From contig CM040741.1 of NCBI GenBank assembly GCA_022829145.1, forward strand, positions 36,688,534-36,752,533: DNA of 64,000 nt, written 5' to 3'. The notes under the pieces are model-generated. The model was given only the letters and a program-made list of their open reading frames with translations. It was not told where the DNA came from and searched no databases. Made by a program: the position numbers and the translations under genes. Within the stretch, counting starts at the first letter, position 1. Each line of letters begins with the position of its first letter. Below are positions 51,201 through 64,000 of the stretch, piece after piece. The stretch comes from Albula goreensis. Lineage: Eukaryota; Chordata; Actinopteri; Albuliformes; Albulidae.

Positions 51201-54200
51201 TAAGAAAACACAAGATAATGTGGAGATATCTTTCACTTGTTTGATTTTCACAAATCACACGTCTTAGCTAAGGAAATATTGACTAAAACATTAATCTGAA
51301 CTGCTGCTTAATAAAAGGCCTTATGAGTGTGTATATATGCTGGATGTGGACTATATATAAATAACAGAAAACCTAACATTTGATTTTATTAACAAATAAG
51401 TAGTAGAGGCAAATACTAGCCAAAATAATCCAGGAAAATAACTCCATGCCAATTTATTATGTAATAAAAAAGTTTCATTGGATTTTTCAGTTTACATTAT
51501 TTATTGAGTTAATTTATAGCTTGATGGATCATCAAAGATAGTAAATGAAAAGTAGAGGTAAGGTTTGTGCCTCCACTGTTTCCAGCTCACTTACCACATT
51601 TTACTCAGAAAAAATACACTGCTGAACATGGCAATATGGGAACTACCAGCTGAATTTTGCTTACTTGAGCCCAGGGAGGTCTTTTACACTGGCTGTGATT
51701 TCACCTGCCTCAGGTGTTAACTTCTCCACCAACTCCAATGGACCCCAGAAGGATTTGTTCTGTCCAAGGAATGTCTTCTTGGCTAAAAGTAAATCATAGT
51801 CTTATCATTAAAAAATACAGAGATATATTGATATGTAATATGATGTACAGCTTATGGAAAAGGCAAAACTGATTGAATTACCAACCATATTTTTCAGATT
51901 AATAAAATATATCAGATTTCCACAGGCATGTATTTTGTGAATTAATGACTGTAACAAACATACTTTTCAGCCCATGTTTTAGACAGTGCTCCATCACAAC
52001 GAAGAACTGCTGCAGGGGAGCGTAGTCTGAGTCAAGGGTTCGGCCCAGGTTAAGCGCAGACTCAATCAGGCCCTTTATGCTCAACTTCGCCATGTTCATC
52101 AGGTTGAGCCTCTCGATTGTGATGGGATCTTTGGGGTCTAAAAAGAGAGGGGAGAGGGTTCATTGGCAGGATACACCTTGGACTGGTTGTATGACCGTGG
52201 AATCCATGTCAAATGAAGGAGAAGAATATGGAATGTTCCGGATCATTTACAAGCAATGTTTTTATATACAGTGTTCATATGGGGTCATATTGAAAGCAAA
52301 AACTGAGTAGGATGTGGGAATCTGCTGCAAAAAATGTAAGGCATGCAAAAGTGTGGAGAGCAAGAGAAAATGCTTAATGTTTATATGGGTGGAAATAAAA
52401 GGAAAACATGCCTGTAATGCAAACATGTTAATGGTTCATTTGAATTTGTTTCACTTATTTTTCTTTAATCAACAGTATTCTGTGTTCCAGTTTTAATAAG
52501 CACTGAAGTATCTGAAACAGCAGAGACTTTTTTAAATAAAAAAAGACAACTATGAATGAACTATACAACAAAGCCTGGCACAAAGAATGAGCAGTCCTTC
52601 AGTGTATTGTAACAAAACACTTGTTAAATGTGAGACAAAACAGTAATAACCTAATTTTGAATGTTTATGTACGTAAATTATGGCCTATCAAGCAAAAAAA
52701 GGTAGTAGTCCAGTCAAAAAGTTTATAGTACCACTATAATGGGTGTGTAGACCAAAACATCGAGCTTTACAAAATGGTTTATGCAATGTGCAGGACTCCA
52801 ATCCAATCTTCAGCTTCAGTGGCACTAAATAGTGCAGACGTTTAAGTAGATGGCTTTTACAAGAACAAACTGTACTTTGTTCTTAGGCACATGAGTGTCC
52901 CATGTGAATACCAAACACCACACCCTTCTGTTCTTAAATCCTGTGACATGAACATCTTAATCTCTATTCCCAGCTGTGGGTGTACACATGCAGACACATA
53001 TACACAGTATATTGAAAAAGCACATCATTACTCTGCACATGCTGCCTTTAACATAATATATTTGTAATATATGAGATCCCATTGCATAGCACTTTGTACT
53101 ATTGTGCACTAATGATATGTGCATAAGGCAAAAACCCCAGAATCAATCCAGTCAAGGAAAACCTGAAGCAATACCTACATTGAAAGTAACACAATCTTAT
53201 GATTTCCATGTGCACAAATGAACATTACAATACAATACTAACAAATATAACAACGTGAGCGTAATAACAAACTACAACATAAATTAAATCCTAACAATGG
53301 GACCACATACTAAGGAGTTTTAAAATATGTATTACATTCATTATATTTATTTCATTTAATGAAAGTATCAATATACATTTTGGTCTGTTTACTGATGGAT
53401 TAGGGATAATACATGGGCCTACACTAGCTTTTGGATTATCCTTTGATTACCAATAAAAATGTACATTCATCACTGCAACCTTAAAAACAAACATATACAC
53501 ATAATACAACTGTAATGTCTGTATCAAGGATATTTTTATTACCAAATGAAAGATGATATACAGCATAAGATGCCATTTGTCATAACTGTGGTCCAGATAA
53601 TTACTCTAGGGAGGACTGAACGGGAGGCCACTCATTTTTCACTGGCGACACACCCAGAGAGCGCCCAGGAATGGAGAGTGGCTGGATATGAGAAATTACT
53701 CTGATTCTCTTTGTGCTCAAGGACAGGTCAGTAAACCTGCTGTTTACATGCTCATCAGGTACAAAAAAACTGAACAGCAATTCCAAGATAATTCAATCGT
53801 CACAAAATTAAAATACATTAAGACCGATATAAACTGTGAGGGTATTTTAGACTAATGTTGGAAACATGGATAGGAATATAAAAAGCTTTTTGTTAGCATA
53901 TGGAGTGAAAGCACATTTCTTTGGTTCAGGAGTGAATCCCACAGCTGGGAATTTAAAGTACCAGCAGCAACATTACTAGCTATGGCTGAAGGCTTGCATT
54001 GGCAAAGCAATAACTGGCTCAGCCTCAAATGGGGGAGAGCCAGTTACTCTTCAGTTTCATCACTCTCTAGCGATTGCTAAGGGTGGCCTGGTTTCCATGT
54101 GTGAACTCTTCACCCAGACTCTGTGGGGGAGGTTGCTGTGGGTGTGGCAGATAACACAGTTTAATTCATGTGGCACAAATTATACTGAAAACATATCTCG

Positions 54201-57200
54201 CCATGTGATGTTGAATACCTAGTTATCACTACCGTTGTCATAATTTTCCCAGTTATACAGTATGAAAAATGTTGAAATTATGCCCACAGAGGTAATGTAG
54301 ATACATATTTTAACCCAGATAGCTACATCTTCCTCTGAGCCTGAGAATTTGCGTGGTAACACCTAAATATGCCAACACTGTCACAGAGAGACAGTCACTA
54401 ACTGAGTCACTAATCGTTTTGATACTATGTCTGTTGCACATAAAAAAGTATTTACTGTTGGGCATATCATCACTGAAATATCCATCAAGGTTATCGCACA
54501 TTAAGCATTTTCCATATATAATACAGCTCTAATGAAGGGTAAATTATACCTTTTTAGTTTAATGTCATGTATTTCAGGCCACCATTACATCATTACATGA
54601 TGTAACTTTGGGTCATTGTTCACTAAACTACATTTCAGTATAGCAGCTAACAAGCTGGGTCCCTTTAAAGATTAAGTCCATCAGGCAGCCATAACATGAT
54701 GTGGTGTGGTTATGTGAGAAAACAGACTATAATAAAGACTTAATAATTCCATATATTATAACATCACATATACATTATAATTATCTTAAAGTAATACAAC
54801 GTATCACAAATACACTAGTGAGCTGATGTGGACGAGAGGAAATCTAAGAGGATGCCAAAAATGAAATGGAAGCCTGCCTTGCCACAGACACATGTGTATC
54901 AGAAGGAGTTGCTCTCAGCATCCTCTCCAGAGGGGAAGTTAGCCTTTTTCAATGATCCCCATGCTACATGAGGACACATTGTGCACTGCAATGTTTACAA
55001 TATTAATAGCCATCATTAATGTGGCTTACCATATAGTAGAAAACCTACTTTTTTGCATACAGAGAGATTGGGAGAGAGAGCAAACAATAGCATGCTGGCC
55101 TTTCCCACTTAAGCTTGTTTTTCTGGTCTGTAAAGCTGAACAGCCACTGTGTAGCTACACACAGTCGGCAAACTACCTATTTATCTTGTGACAATGTATT
55201 GCTACCTAGCAAAGCTAAGTTTCCCAACATGCAATGCCGATTTGCTAGCTAAGTATCCAAACTTTCTAGGCAGAGTTCATTGAGCTAGCAAGCTGGTAGT
55301 TGGGAGGGATATCATGAGAATTTACATCACTGGCATTTTAACATCAGCCAAACAACAGAAAGAAGAAAGTGAGACATATATTTAAGTAATATAGCAGATA
55401 CTATGCTGTGATAACAACGTGTAGCAATGGCAATTACCAAAGAAATGACCTCTAACACCAATAAACTCACGCACTATTCCAATAATAATAATAATAATGT
55501 TAATAAAACACATTCAACACAATTCAATGTGTGTATCTGTTTAAGGCCAAACAATACATACAGTTTGTGACATTTTCACATGTCAACAAAGGATTAGTTT
55601 TTTTACACAGTTCTTTTTTATATTGTTTAATGTACTTTCTTACACTACTGTGAAGACACAGCCTTTTTTGACAGAACTGGCATTCAAGCCTTATAAGCAT
55701 GCTTCAGCATGGCACTGGGATGTAGGGGTTTTAGGCATTGCTGTTCACATGATTGCTGTTTTCAGGGAAAATTTGTTCAGCGGCTCTGGCATCGAAATCA
55801 TTTCCAACTACAGCAGGGCCGCAGCATGTGGGTGCCACACGAGCTGGTCCAGGAGGAAGCGGAAAAGAGACGGTGGAATGCCAAAGAGTCATGCAGGTTG
55901 GATAAACCCAGACACAGGAGGGAGAGAAAAGAGACGTAGGCTAGGATGGGATGGAAAACAGCTCTGCAGATCAGGCCTGGAAATGGCATCTCAGTGGGGA
56001 GGCTGGGATGGTGGGAGCTGGACAATGATGCTGTGATACGCACCTTCAAACTCATCAAGCATTTGCATTTGCTCCACCAAATCTGTGAAATCCTCCCATG
56101 AGTCTTTGCAAAAGGAAATGGAAAGGGGACAAAGAAAAAAAGAACAAAGGATAGAATGTCATGCATACCATGGTTGGAAATAAAAGTAACACTAACAAAA
56201 TTGGGGTAACAAGTGAGGTGGGGATGCTTCTTTTTCAACTGGGGAAGTGGTAGCGCAGCAATCATTCTCAGTCAATTTTTAGTCTCTTGTGACTAACTAT
56301 GGTTCAACAAAATGTAGAGGTTATAATTTTAGACACATTTTTGTCCTCTGATATTTGTATACTCATATCATACCAAAAGAGGAATTATACTTCTCAGTGT
56401 AACAGCATTAAGACTGAATGATCACTAACTTCACAACCAAAGTATCGGTTCAGTTATGAATGACATATATAGCAGCTGAATGGTCGGTTCTACAGAACAA
56501 TTCAAACAATCAAAGTTTATCTGATTCACTTCCCACATGCATTTTAAGCTACATTTAATTCCAATTGTGGATGAGTAACTACATGATATCAAACTGAGAC
56601 TAGTCTGAGAAATGTGCAAAGATGATAGGACAGGATATGGAACATATTGCCAAAAAAGCCTTTATAATCCAAAGCATGGCTGTGTCCTCAGGAGGTATAG
56701 TCTTTCCTTGCGATGACAGAAACATGGATCACAAATTCAGCCTTTTCATCTGACAGAAGATTTATTCTCACCAGAACATGATCACTTCTTCAGTTATATA
56801 TAGGTTTAAAAACCACATCATACTTTTTTAATAAATACCCACGTCTTGTTTCATGTACTTTTTCAAATATTAGTACATCATCCTTTTGAAGAACATCTTC
56901 TCTGTGTTTACTTGGTATGTAAAAGAAATTTTTTCTCCTGAGTTCCATTTTTAAAACTCACCAACTTTTTGCGGGAAAGTTGAAGATTATGGAGAAATAT
57001 TAAAAAAAGAATAGTCGGAATAACTATGCTGAGTATTCTCATCATTCACTTTCAAAGTGTTTGTGTGAGTTGGTTATTTTTTAGACATGGAAGGGACAAT
57101 TGCACTAAATAAAACCATCACCCTTGTCTTAAACAGAAATGTTAAAATGTACGTCTACCATTTACAGGTACAAATAAGATAAATGGTACAATTACAAAGA

Positions 57201-59753
57201 TAAAAGATTTAGCAGGCTATGGCCTTTAACCAATCATCTCTCAAAGGTCACACACACTTGTGAAGATAATCTAAAAATGAGCATACCACTAATGAGGGTT
57301 CTGCTTCACTCGGAAAGACCGATAATAAGCCGCTCTAAAACAAGTGCAAACAGAGAGAGCAAGCGAGAGGGGAGAATAGCCACTCTGCTGTCTTTGTAGC
57401 TATGGACTACCATGCCAGCTGCAATGATGCACATAAGCAAATGCAATTAATGACATTTGAAGGTGCAATTACAATCCTTGGCATTCTTTACTTACTGTCA
57501 AGACAGCCAAAGGACCTGTCACACAAACCTAATTGCAGGACTCTTGTGTGACAATGAGCTCAATTCCCACAAATGGGTGAGCATGCCTTTTTCATGATAA
57601 TCTTCATATTGATTTGACAATGTGTGCCTAGGAATATTTACAAAGGAATAAATGAGACACATTGTTTTGCATAAACCTAAAGACTGCTGTTACAAGTTCT
57701 CAGCTCTGACTGTGTTCTGCTTGGAACAAATGTTAACAGTTGCATTCTTTTCCTGAAGGATTTAAAAAATAAATGTTTAAAATGAACAACATCTAAGAAT
57801 TATGGGAATGGAAATGCTCAATAACATTCTTATAAAATGTATGATTTGAATGTAGTGACAGACAGGAGCTATCCCATCTTCTAGTAACTGATTTTTAGTT
57901 TTGGATGAACATAAAAGGCAAGATTCATTTAGTGTTTCTTAGCATTGAGGGAATTTTCCATAAGAATCTGACCGGTGTTAAAATTGTCTGTGGAGGGCCT
58001 TTAAAATTTATCCTCTAAATATTTTAGTAGTCCTTTTTTATCCACAGAATTCCATATAATCTCATATATTCTAAACAAAAATGCAAACTTTACTTTTTTA
58101 TTATTGCTGGAAGCTAGTGAGAGAAATGCTGTTTAATTTAATGTGAGGAAGCCCCTCATGAAGGTAAAATGTATTCATTCTCACACAAATGTCATTAAAA
58201 AAAAGTTTTTTCATGAAATCTGATGGAACACGAATGACAAAACCAATGTTTTCCCAAATGTGACCCTCAATCACCATTTAAAACCCATTTATTAAGGATG
58301 TGATATGCCAATAAATTCAATTCTACTCCATCATTACCAACTACAATCTGAACCTGCCAATGGATCCACAAAATAAAATGATGCATTTGACTGCTGTTAC
58401 TCCTGCTGTTATATATTTACCAAACACTACAATTAGACCTATTAGTGAATCTTGTGATCTATAGTGGTATCCAAAATTCATGAGTAAAGTAATTTTTTAC
58501 TGAGAAACAGTTTGTCTTCTTCAAGGTAGTGATTTAAAAAAACAGGTCAGCTTCTAGCCATGTTATCAGGCAGCTGTTTTTACTATATCTTAATTCAGTT
58601 ACAATAAAGCAGTCAAGCATAATAAACATCAACTAAAAGTGTAGATGAACCTGGTTCACAAGCAACAAATGCACAGGGAATAACAGTGCAGCATAATCAC
58701 TCCCCCCATGTCATGTTACCATTTTGCATCTCAATGGCATCTGTTTACAAATTTCACACATAATTTATGTGATAGGTACTTCCATAGAGATCACAAATGA
58801 TGTGCTGCAGACAACATAACAACTGAAGAAAATATTCCCCAAAGTTACAGTATAATTTAAAAGCAAAAAGAGGAGCTTATAGAAATATGTCTTATAGAAC
58901 TGGCTCACTTAACACAAATGCAGAGCAAAAATGAAGTAACTTGTAAACTGTACATTGGTACTTGCTATATTTTCTCATGGGTTGTATTAAGGACTGTATT
59001 AAGGCATGAAAATGAAAAGTCACATATTTTTTGCGACAGCACAATTTCCTGAATAAGAATTCAAAAGAATCACATTGATTTCAGTTGAACATGAAACATT
59101 CAGCGATGAACTGGGTTAAATATTTGACCAGCAGCACAGATCACCAATCATCACAGACAACAAAGCAATAAATAATGCACTGTCTAATTCAAAAGATTTA
59201 TTTCTACTCATATAAACTCTCTATATCTACTCATATAAGTATGAACAGGCAAGTGGTAGTAAATGTGCAAAATATAGTAAATATTTGAGGCCTGCACAGT
59301 ACATTTTCTCCAGTTTCAAACAGTAAAACAGATGGTTAAAGCAATACTAGTTACTGAAGTGATGCAAACCATGTTTCTGATTTACAAAAACATTTTGTAC
59401 GAAACAATCCTATTGAAGTATTAAGCATAATTGTCAGGATAACAAGAAAAATACAAAGTGAAAGCTGAGTGGCAGCGTTTCAGTGCATCCGGATTTTGAG
59501 ACACAGTGATGATGTAGCTAGAGAACCTGGCCTCACCCGTCTCGACAGCGACACCCAGCAGGGTGCAAAACCTACCTTCGTGGGCTGGTTCCGGGTCCGG
59601 AGTGAGGGAAATGTCGTTGAGCTCCCGCAGGCAGAGCCATTCTCCATCAACAGACACCCGAAAGTTGCAGAGGTAAATGGTCTCTCTGGCGGCCTGCGTG
59701 ATCTTGTCGGTGGTGGGGGTTGGGGCATCGCTCTGGGGCGTCAGATCAGACAT
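45496..59753 (-). CDS. rufy3: RUN and FYVE domain containing 3 (short, FYVE-less isoform)
   Basis: Twelve coding exons on minus: 59,753-59,576, 52,137-51,964, 51,782-51,665, 50,654-50,553, 50,258-50,135, 49,468-49,404, 49,129-49,064, 48,953-48,884, 48,736-48,644, 47,865-47,698, 46,159-46,062 and 45,568-45,496. They sum to 1,329 bases (442 residues) with every junction in phase. The N-terminus [20 protein letters not shown] and [20 protein letters not shown] match RUFY3. Exons 2-5 encode the RUN domain ([60 protein letters not shown]). Exons 7-11 encode coiled coil ([49 protein letters not shown]). The end [20 protein letters not shown] is the known short-isoform tail. RUFY3 binds Fascin and small GTPases and acts in neuronal polarity and dynein-linked ARL8 lysosome positioning. 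Human RUFY3 is 469 residues; a segment of about 29 residues (GPKQDRTAEG-LRLD) after exon 9 was not found here. Confidence 0.95.
46497..47539. mobile_element. Non-autonomous DNA transposon with 24-bp inverted ends, in rufy3 intron 10
   Basis: GGGCAGACTGGGGATGATTG at 46,497 and its inverted counterpart CAATCATCCCCGGTCTCCCC ending at 47,539 agree at 21 of 24 positions over the full terminal repeats. Internal subterminal words such as TTGTAACA recur near both ends (46,531, 46,852 and, inverted, 47,367). A TA flanks both sides if the right end includes one more base. About 1.04 kb, with no transposase frame. Superfamily not assigned. Confidence 0.7.
48192..48270 (+). repeat. (CA)n microsatellite
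   Basis: Two CA runs, 48,192-48,208 and 48,212-48,270, in the rufy3 intron between exons 9 and 10. Both strands give meaningless open frames of His-Thr or Cys-Val. Confidence 0.98.
52138..59575 (-). other. rufy3 intron 1
   Basis: A 7.4-kb intron between the first coding exon and the first RUN-domain exon. Apart from the possible cassette exon at 56,044-56,103 and an AAT run near 55,484, I see no gene or bounded repeat. Confidence 0.8.
56044..56103 (-). CDS. rufy3: Candidate 20-codon cassette exon of rufy3
   Basis: In intron 1 a 60-base interval is preceded on minus by a long pyrimidine tract ending GCAAAG and followed by GTGCGT. It enters and leaves in phase 1, exactly as the flanking exons need. 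It reads [20 protein letters not shown] with no stop. Inclusion would insert an acidic, possibly amphipathic segment between the RUFY3 N-terminus and the RUN domain, giving 462 residues. I am not certain whether mammalian RUFY3 has this exon. Confidence 0.65.
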
Positions 59754-60190
59754 GATGACTCAGCTGCTATGACAACAACACAGAAAGCACACAGTCTCTC
59801 CACGGAGCGTAAAAATCAGAGAAAAGCACCACGGCTCTGTCTGTCGTCCCCACTCACTTGCAAGACACAAAGGAGGAGAGAACAAGCGGGGGAAAATAAG
59901 AGATGACTGACATTAAACCCCAAGCAATGCAGCAGGGCTGAAAAGATGCTCTTCTTTTTTCCTCTGACTCCTCCCTCACCCAGATGAGTAAGGGGAAAAG
60001 TCGCTGTTTTCACAATAAATGACGCACCCTGCTTTCAAGGCACACCTTCTAATTCGAGCTACTCAGCCGGAGGATTTGAAGATGTCTTGAAAGCCTGGTA
60101 CTGCTGCACCTGAATTCACAGTCTTCCTCTCCCGTGGTCAGCCTGCCTCATAATAATTGGATTGGCTGTGCGCAGTGCACTGGGTGTAGA

Positions 60191-60238
60191 CCAAAATGGC
60201 CGACTAATGAGCTGTATTGAAGCTCAAATGTCACGTGA
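60191..60238 (-). promoter_or_regulatory. Candidate rufy3 promoter motifs: E-box/M-box and YY1-like
   Basis: The palindrome TCACGTGA (60,231-60,238) is the M-box/CLEAR-type core bound by MITF/TFE factors. CCAAAATGGCCGAC (60,191-60,204) is one change from a YY1 core-promoter site. They lie about 440-490 bases upstream of the rufy3 ATG. The start site itself is not visible. Confidence 0.35.
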
Positions 60239-60954
60239 GCAGATGGTCGGGGAGGGGGGTAATTCCCAAGATGCCTCTCCCTGATGCTGATGCAGGCATA
60301 CCTCATCCATCTCTCTTGCATCAGATATTTTCCCTGCCAGGATGTATTAATCAAAAATCCCAACATCGCAGTAAGTATTATCACTTGCTTACTGTTGCAC
60401 AGTAGACATACAGCACTGGTATGGACATATAGGTTTTATATGAAGTGTTTACTGTAATGACAGCACTAAAAACTTTATGGAAAGCGATTACAGGGTATTT
60501 TTTTTTACGTACAACCTTAGGGACACCATTAACACGTTATGAATTATATATAACTGGCCATAATGGTTCTTTCACGTTACACTGCATAACCAATAAATCT
60601 ATTTGAATACATACTCTTTGAAGACATTCGTCTATTCAATCGCCAAATAACGTTTATCATTTTATTTTTGCATCAGCTGCATATGCCGTTGACAATATCA
60701 CATATCTTCATCTGATACAGGGCCATCAACTTTTGACTTAGTTCCCAGAGCACAACTAAAATACCAGTTTATATACTCGCCACCGTTCACTTTAATTATG
60801 CGAGTAATGTTAACACTCCGAGAAGGCGATAACGCTTATTACTACAGAATAAGCAAATGACAGAATCCGTTAAAACGACACCGCTAGCAATTCGTAAATA
60901 CATTCGTCGTAGGCTATATTCCTGTAAGAACTGTAGAGGTACTACACATAGATT

Positions 60955-60958
<4 letters not shown>

Positions 60959-60985
<27 letters not shown>
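60959..60985 (+). repeat. Poly(A) tract
   Basis: Twenty-seven consecutive A on the plus strand, without a recognisable retroposed body. Confidence 0.9.
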
Positions 60986-62269
60986 CACTCGACGTTATAA
61001 AACACAAACAGCTACATTTCAACTTTAACCATGGCAAACAAGTGCAATTTTTAGCCAACTAATTCTGAAACAAAAACTGAGAACGGGGATTAGGCTACTT
61101 ACTTTAGCTGATAGTTCCACATAGCCTCCATGTCCAGGGAAAGCGAATTAATATGTGACTGTTACATTATCGATACGCAATCTTCCAAAACACGTTAAGT
61201 TCGGGCAGCAACTTATGCTAGCCCACAATTATTAGCATACATTGCCAAGCTGTCTGCACGGACGTCTTGGATATCGAAGGAAGGACATCTCAGAAGTTGA
61301 GTGTAGTGTAGCAGATATCACTTCGTTCCTAAGGAAATCATGTTGAATCCATAAATGTAATGCAATTACCTTATAATCCCAGTCAGTCAGCGGTGCTTTC
61401 AGAGGGTACGGTTCAGAAAACCTAAAATGTACCAGAATCAGAGAGTATAGGGCTTGAACCACGGTTAAATTTGTACAATACTTACCTATTGTCATTTATT
61501 CATGCAGTTTAATTTAACAAAAAGTTTTACAAAAGAATAGCCTATCACAGTCGCATTTATAAACAGAAATGTACTTTGAGTATAAGGAATTTTGCTGCCT
61601 TTATGGATATACCTACACCGAAAGATATGGCAAAGCATCATTCTTTCATCAAAACTACAAAATGGCCAGTAGATGGAGCCAAGCACTATGGCAAACAATA
61701 ATTTTAATACATTTACCAATCTATCTGAAAAGCGATTCTTTTGGGCTGGAAAATCTAAGATACAATTAATGGAATTAAAGCATCGCCCACTGACTTAATT
61801 GGTATTAAAATAATTCATAAAGTGGCTGTATCTATACACAATACAGTATCAGTGTTTTGAAGTACATGTACTCCGTCTGAAGTTTACAGTTCTCAAAGAC
61901 AGAAAAAAATGTCAAAAAAAATCTGTGTTCATTGTTAATGTGCACAATGCATTCATATTGTGTACATTATGAATACATGTACAAGAAAAGGGGACAGTAT
62001 AAATGTGTATCACAATCTTCTATGTCTGCATGATCAATCTGACCATTACCATGTACACTTTTCTTACATAGTTTTTTTTTTTTTTTTAAATAACTATGCT
62101 TTATTGTTCTCCCAACCATCCTTGATACCTGAAACTCTCTTCCTTCCTCCTCTTTTTTGTGATGTCTGTCAGTCATTTACAGTGGGTGGGGTTTTATGGG
62201 AATTTTGCTGGGTTTGGAAAAATTATTATGAATCATGATGAATGATTTTTTATAGGAACACTGGGGAAA

Positions 62270-62272
<3 letters not shown>

Positions 62273-62364
<92 letters not shown>
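62273..62364 (+). repeat. (TG)46 microsatellite
   Basis: Uninterrupted TG run of 92 bases. Such perfect length suggests a highly variable locus. The Cys-Val and His-Thr open frames across it are artefacts. Confidence 0.99.
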
Positions 62365-62365
<1 letters not shown>

Positions 62366-63549
62366 CTTTATGTATTTGTACATGCTATGCATTTAATTTT
62401 ATTGGTTTTCTTTTTTTCCAGTCAGTGTATAAACGGAAGAGTGGTCCTCTAAATAGAAGGGGTATTGAAAAAACAAATATTTTATAGTCAGATTGTAGGG
62501 CAAACATTTACCAGACTAGTAGAGAACTAGAATGGCACTTGTTCCCAACTGAGTAGGTATGGTAGAATAGTACTACATCAACTGTACCTAATAGTAGTGA
62601 TTCATGAGAGGACTTTAGTGTGGCTGTTTCTATCCATTGATTTTTCCACTGGAATTTATCTGAAGCAATATTACCTGCTAGATTTTTCATTGGCCATACT
62701 TGACATCAGTGGTGGGTTTCCTGAAAAATGTTTAACGCTAAGAATTCTTTTTTATGGACAGAAATGCTACGACTGGTTTCAGTGTTGATCCACTTGATCA
62801 CTACACCAATGAAGCCACCCTGGTTAGATATTTGTGGCCAGAGGCTTAAATGATGTCTTTAAAGAATCTCATATGGGGAAATTTATGGGGAGCTTATTCT
62901 GCACAATCTTGCCCTAACATCCAATTTCCATTTCCGGACAATGTTGCGATATTATGACAAAGGACTATACTTACAGACGATGGTCTTACATGGGGCCACT
63001 GTTTCAAAGACCGCATTCAGTTATAGCCTTGCTCTCGTGTAAAGCCCCTACATTCAGTCAAGTTTCCTAGTAAACCGAAATAACTGGAAATTAACCCAAG
63101 GTTTCAATTGCCCTGCTATTCACCACCCAAGTTACAGGCACAATAAATGGTACCCTGATCTTTCACCTTTCCTGAATGATCCTACATACACTTCTAAAAT
63201 GTATGAGGGTCAAGGTCTAATCTTTGTCGTGGTAAAGCAGCACACAGACTTGATCGAGTGGGAAGAAAAGGGGCATAGGTCTACAAGAAGAACTGAGTTA
63301 TTGCTGCAATTGTCAGGCTATATGTATACAGGCAGTGGGCTATGGGTTGCTGTTTGTAAAATGTTGCATGTTCTGTAATCCTGCTCAGTTTGTGCACATT
63401 TACCATTTCCAATTGAAAAAAATTTTGCACAACAATTTTAAACTGTCACTTTTTCAAACATTTAGAGAGAAATTCATGCAATAACTTTTCTAAGAGTAAT
63501 GTTCTGTATTAATTCAAAATAATAAAATAATATATCGTATAAATATATG

Positions 63550-63612
63550 TGTTAAATGTAAATGGTAAATATAAATGTAAATGATAAATGTAAATGTGAA
63601 ATGTATATATTA
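63550..63612 (+). repeat. Imperfect TAAATG hexamer array
   Basis: TAAATGTAAATGGTAAATAT and similar words repeat about ten times with single-base differences, forming a short AT-rich minisatellite. Confidence 0.75.
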
Positions 63613-64000
63613 TTACATATATACTTTTAAATCTAAATGTAGGTCTTGAAAACTAAAATATACAGCAAATACTGTAATTGGCCACGCCCCAGTGTGTATC
63701 GTTCATGTTTTGAATGGAGAATAAGAAGGGTCTTTCTGCAGAGTGCCAAGAGTGCTAAGAAAACCAGGACCAAAAACATGGTTTTTGTTCTGCAAAGTGA
63801 ATTCATCATGATTAAAATATCATGGATATTGGACAACTACATAAATAGATAAGTTTGGGGACATTATTGCATATTAGCTCCTCACTGTACAAGCTACAAA
63901 TCGAGGTCATAAACTTAGCACAAAAATGAATCAGAATAAGTGTGTCAAGCAGTTTTGTCAAAATGGAGGTTGTGGGCTAAAATGTGCCACCAACCTCAGG

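Larger units (their letters stand above)
60250..64000. other. Region upstream of rufy3, no gene recognised
   Basis: About 3.7 kb with an A tract (60,959-60,985), a TG microsatellite and a TAAATG-rich array. A minus-strand segment 61,421-61,370 (FSEPYPLKAPLTDWDYK, with splice-like flanks) looks coding, as does ATGGAGGCTATGTGGAACTA before GTAAGT near 61,105. I recognise neither and they do not join in phase to rufy3. Confidence 0.5.

Noticed and set aside
55623-56036. 137-codon plus-strand frame in rufy3 intron 1
   Set aside because: It is low-complexity, antisense to the gene and without motifs, most likely a chance frame.
62177-62487. Open frames across the TG microsatellite
   Set aside because: Same artefact: a 92-base perfect TG run translated on both strands.

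Overview
The window looks like a piece of a teleost fish nuclear chromosome. It is AT-rich, with short exons in long introns, GT-AG splice sites, CA/TG microsatellites and transposon debris. Two host genes are recognisable almost codon by codon: rufy3 (minus, coding exons 59,753 to 45,496) and mob1b (minus, coding exons 37,983 to 24,143, 3' UTR to about 21,050). A Pim-type serine/threonine kinase of the kind that is greatly multiplied in fish lies on the plus strand, once as a gene read from its start codon (12,381-15,206) and once as the last two exons of a second copy (170-539).

Layout. 1-10,810 and about 14,640-22,110 are two head-to-tail copies of one segmental duplication, called copy A and copy B here. 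Each contains the end of a Pim-like gene, its 3' flank, a roughly 89-bp minisatellite, a dead piggyBac transposase, a repeat array, a Tigger/pogo-like element and the distal part of the mob1b 3' UTR. Only copy B is joined to the rest of mob1b, so copy A carries an orphan piece of mob1b 3' UTR. The copies differ by several large indels. Between them lie about 1.5 kb without genes and the first five exons of the copy B kinase. From 21 to 38.3 kb is mob1b, with a promoter-like segment near 38.2 kb. From 38.4 to 43.3 kb I see no gene. In the human order as I recall it, GRSF1 would lie here. From 43.3 to 60.3 kb is rufy3, including a possible 20-codon cassette exon, an in-intron transposon with terminal inverted repeats, and what look like decayed exons of the long FYVE-type isoform. 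From 60.3 to 64 kb I see only microsatellites and unassigned sequence.

How the parts relate. rufy3 and mob1b are in the same orientation, as in human. The Pim-like copies run toward mob1b (convergent), and the duplication breakpoint lies inside the mob1b 3' UTR. Copy B of the kinase has a one-base deletion in its penultimate exon that replaces the end of the kinase C-lobe, while copy A keeps the expected frame there. I do not see a wholly new gene system. The most interesting items are the duplication that captured an mRNA tail, the fate of the kinase copies, and the isoform structure of rufy3.
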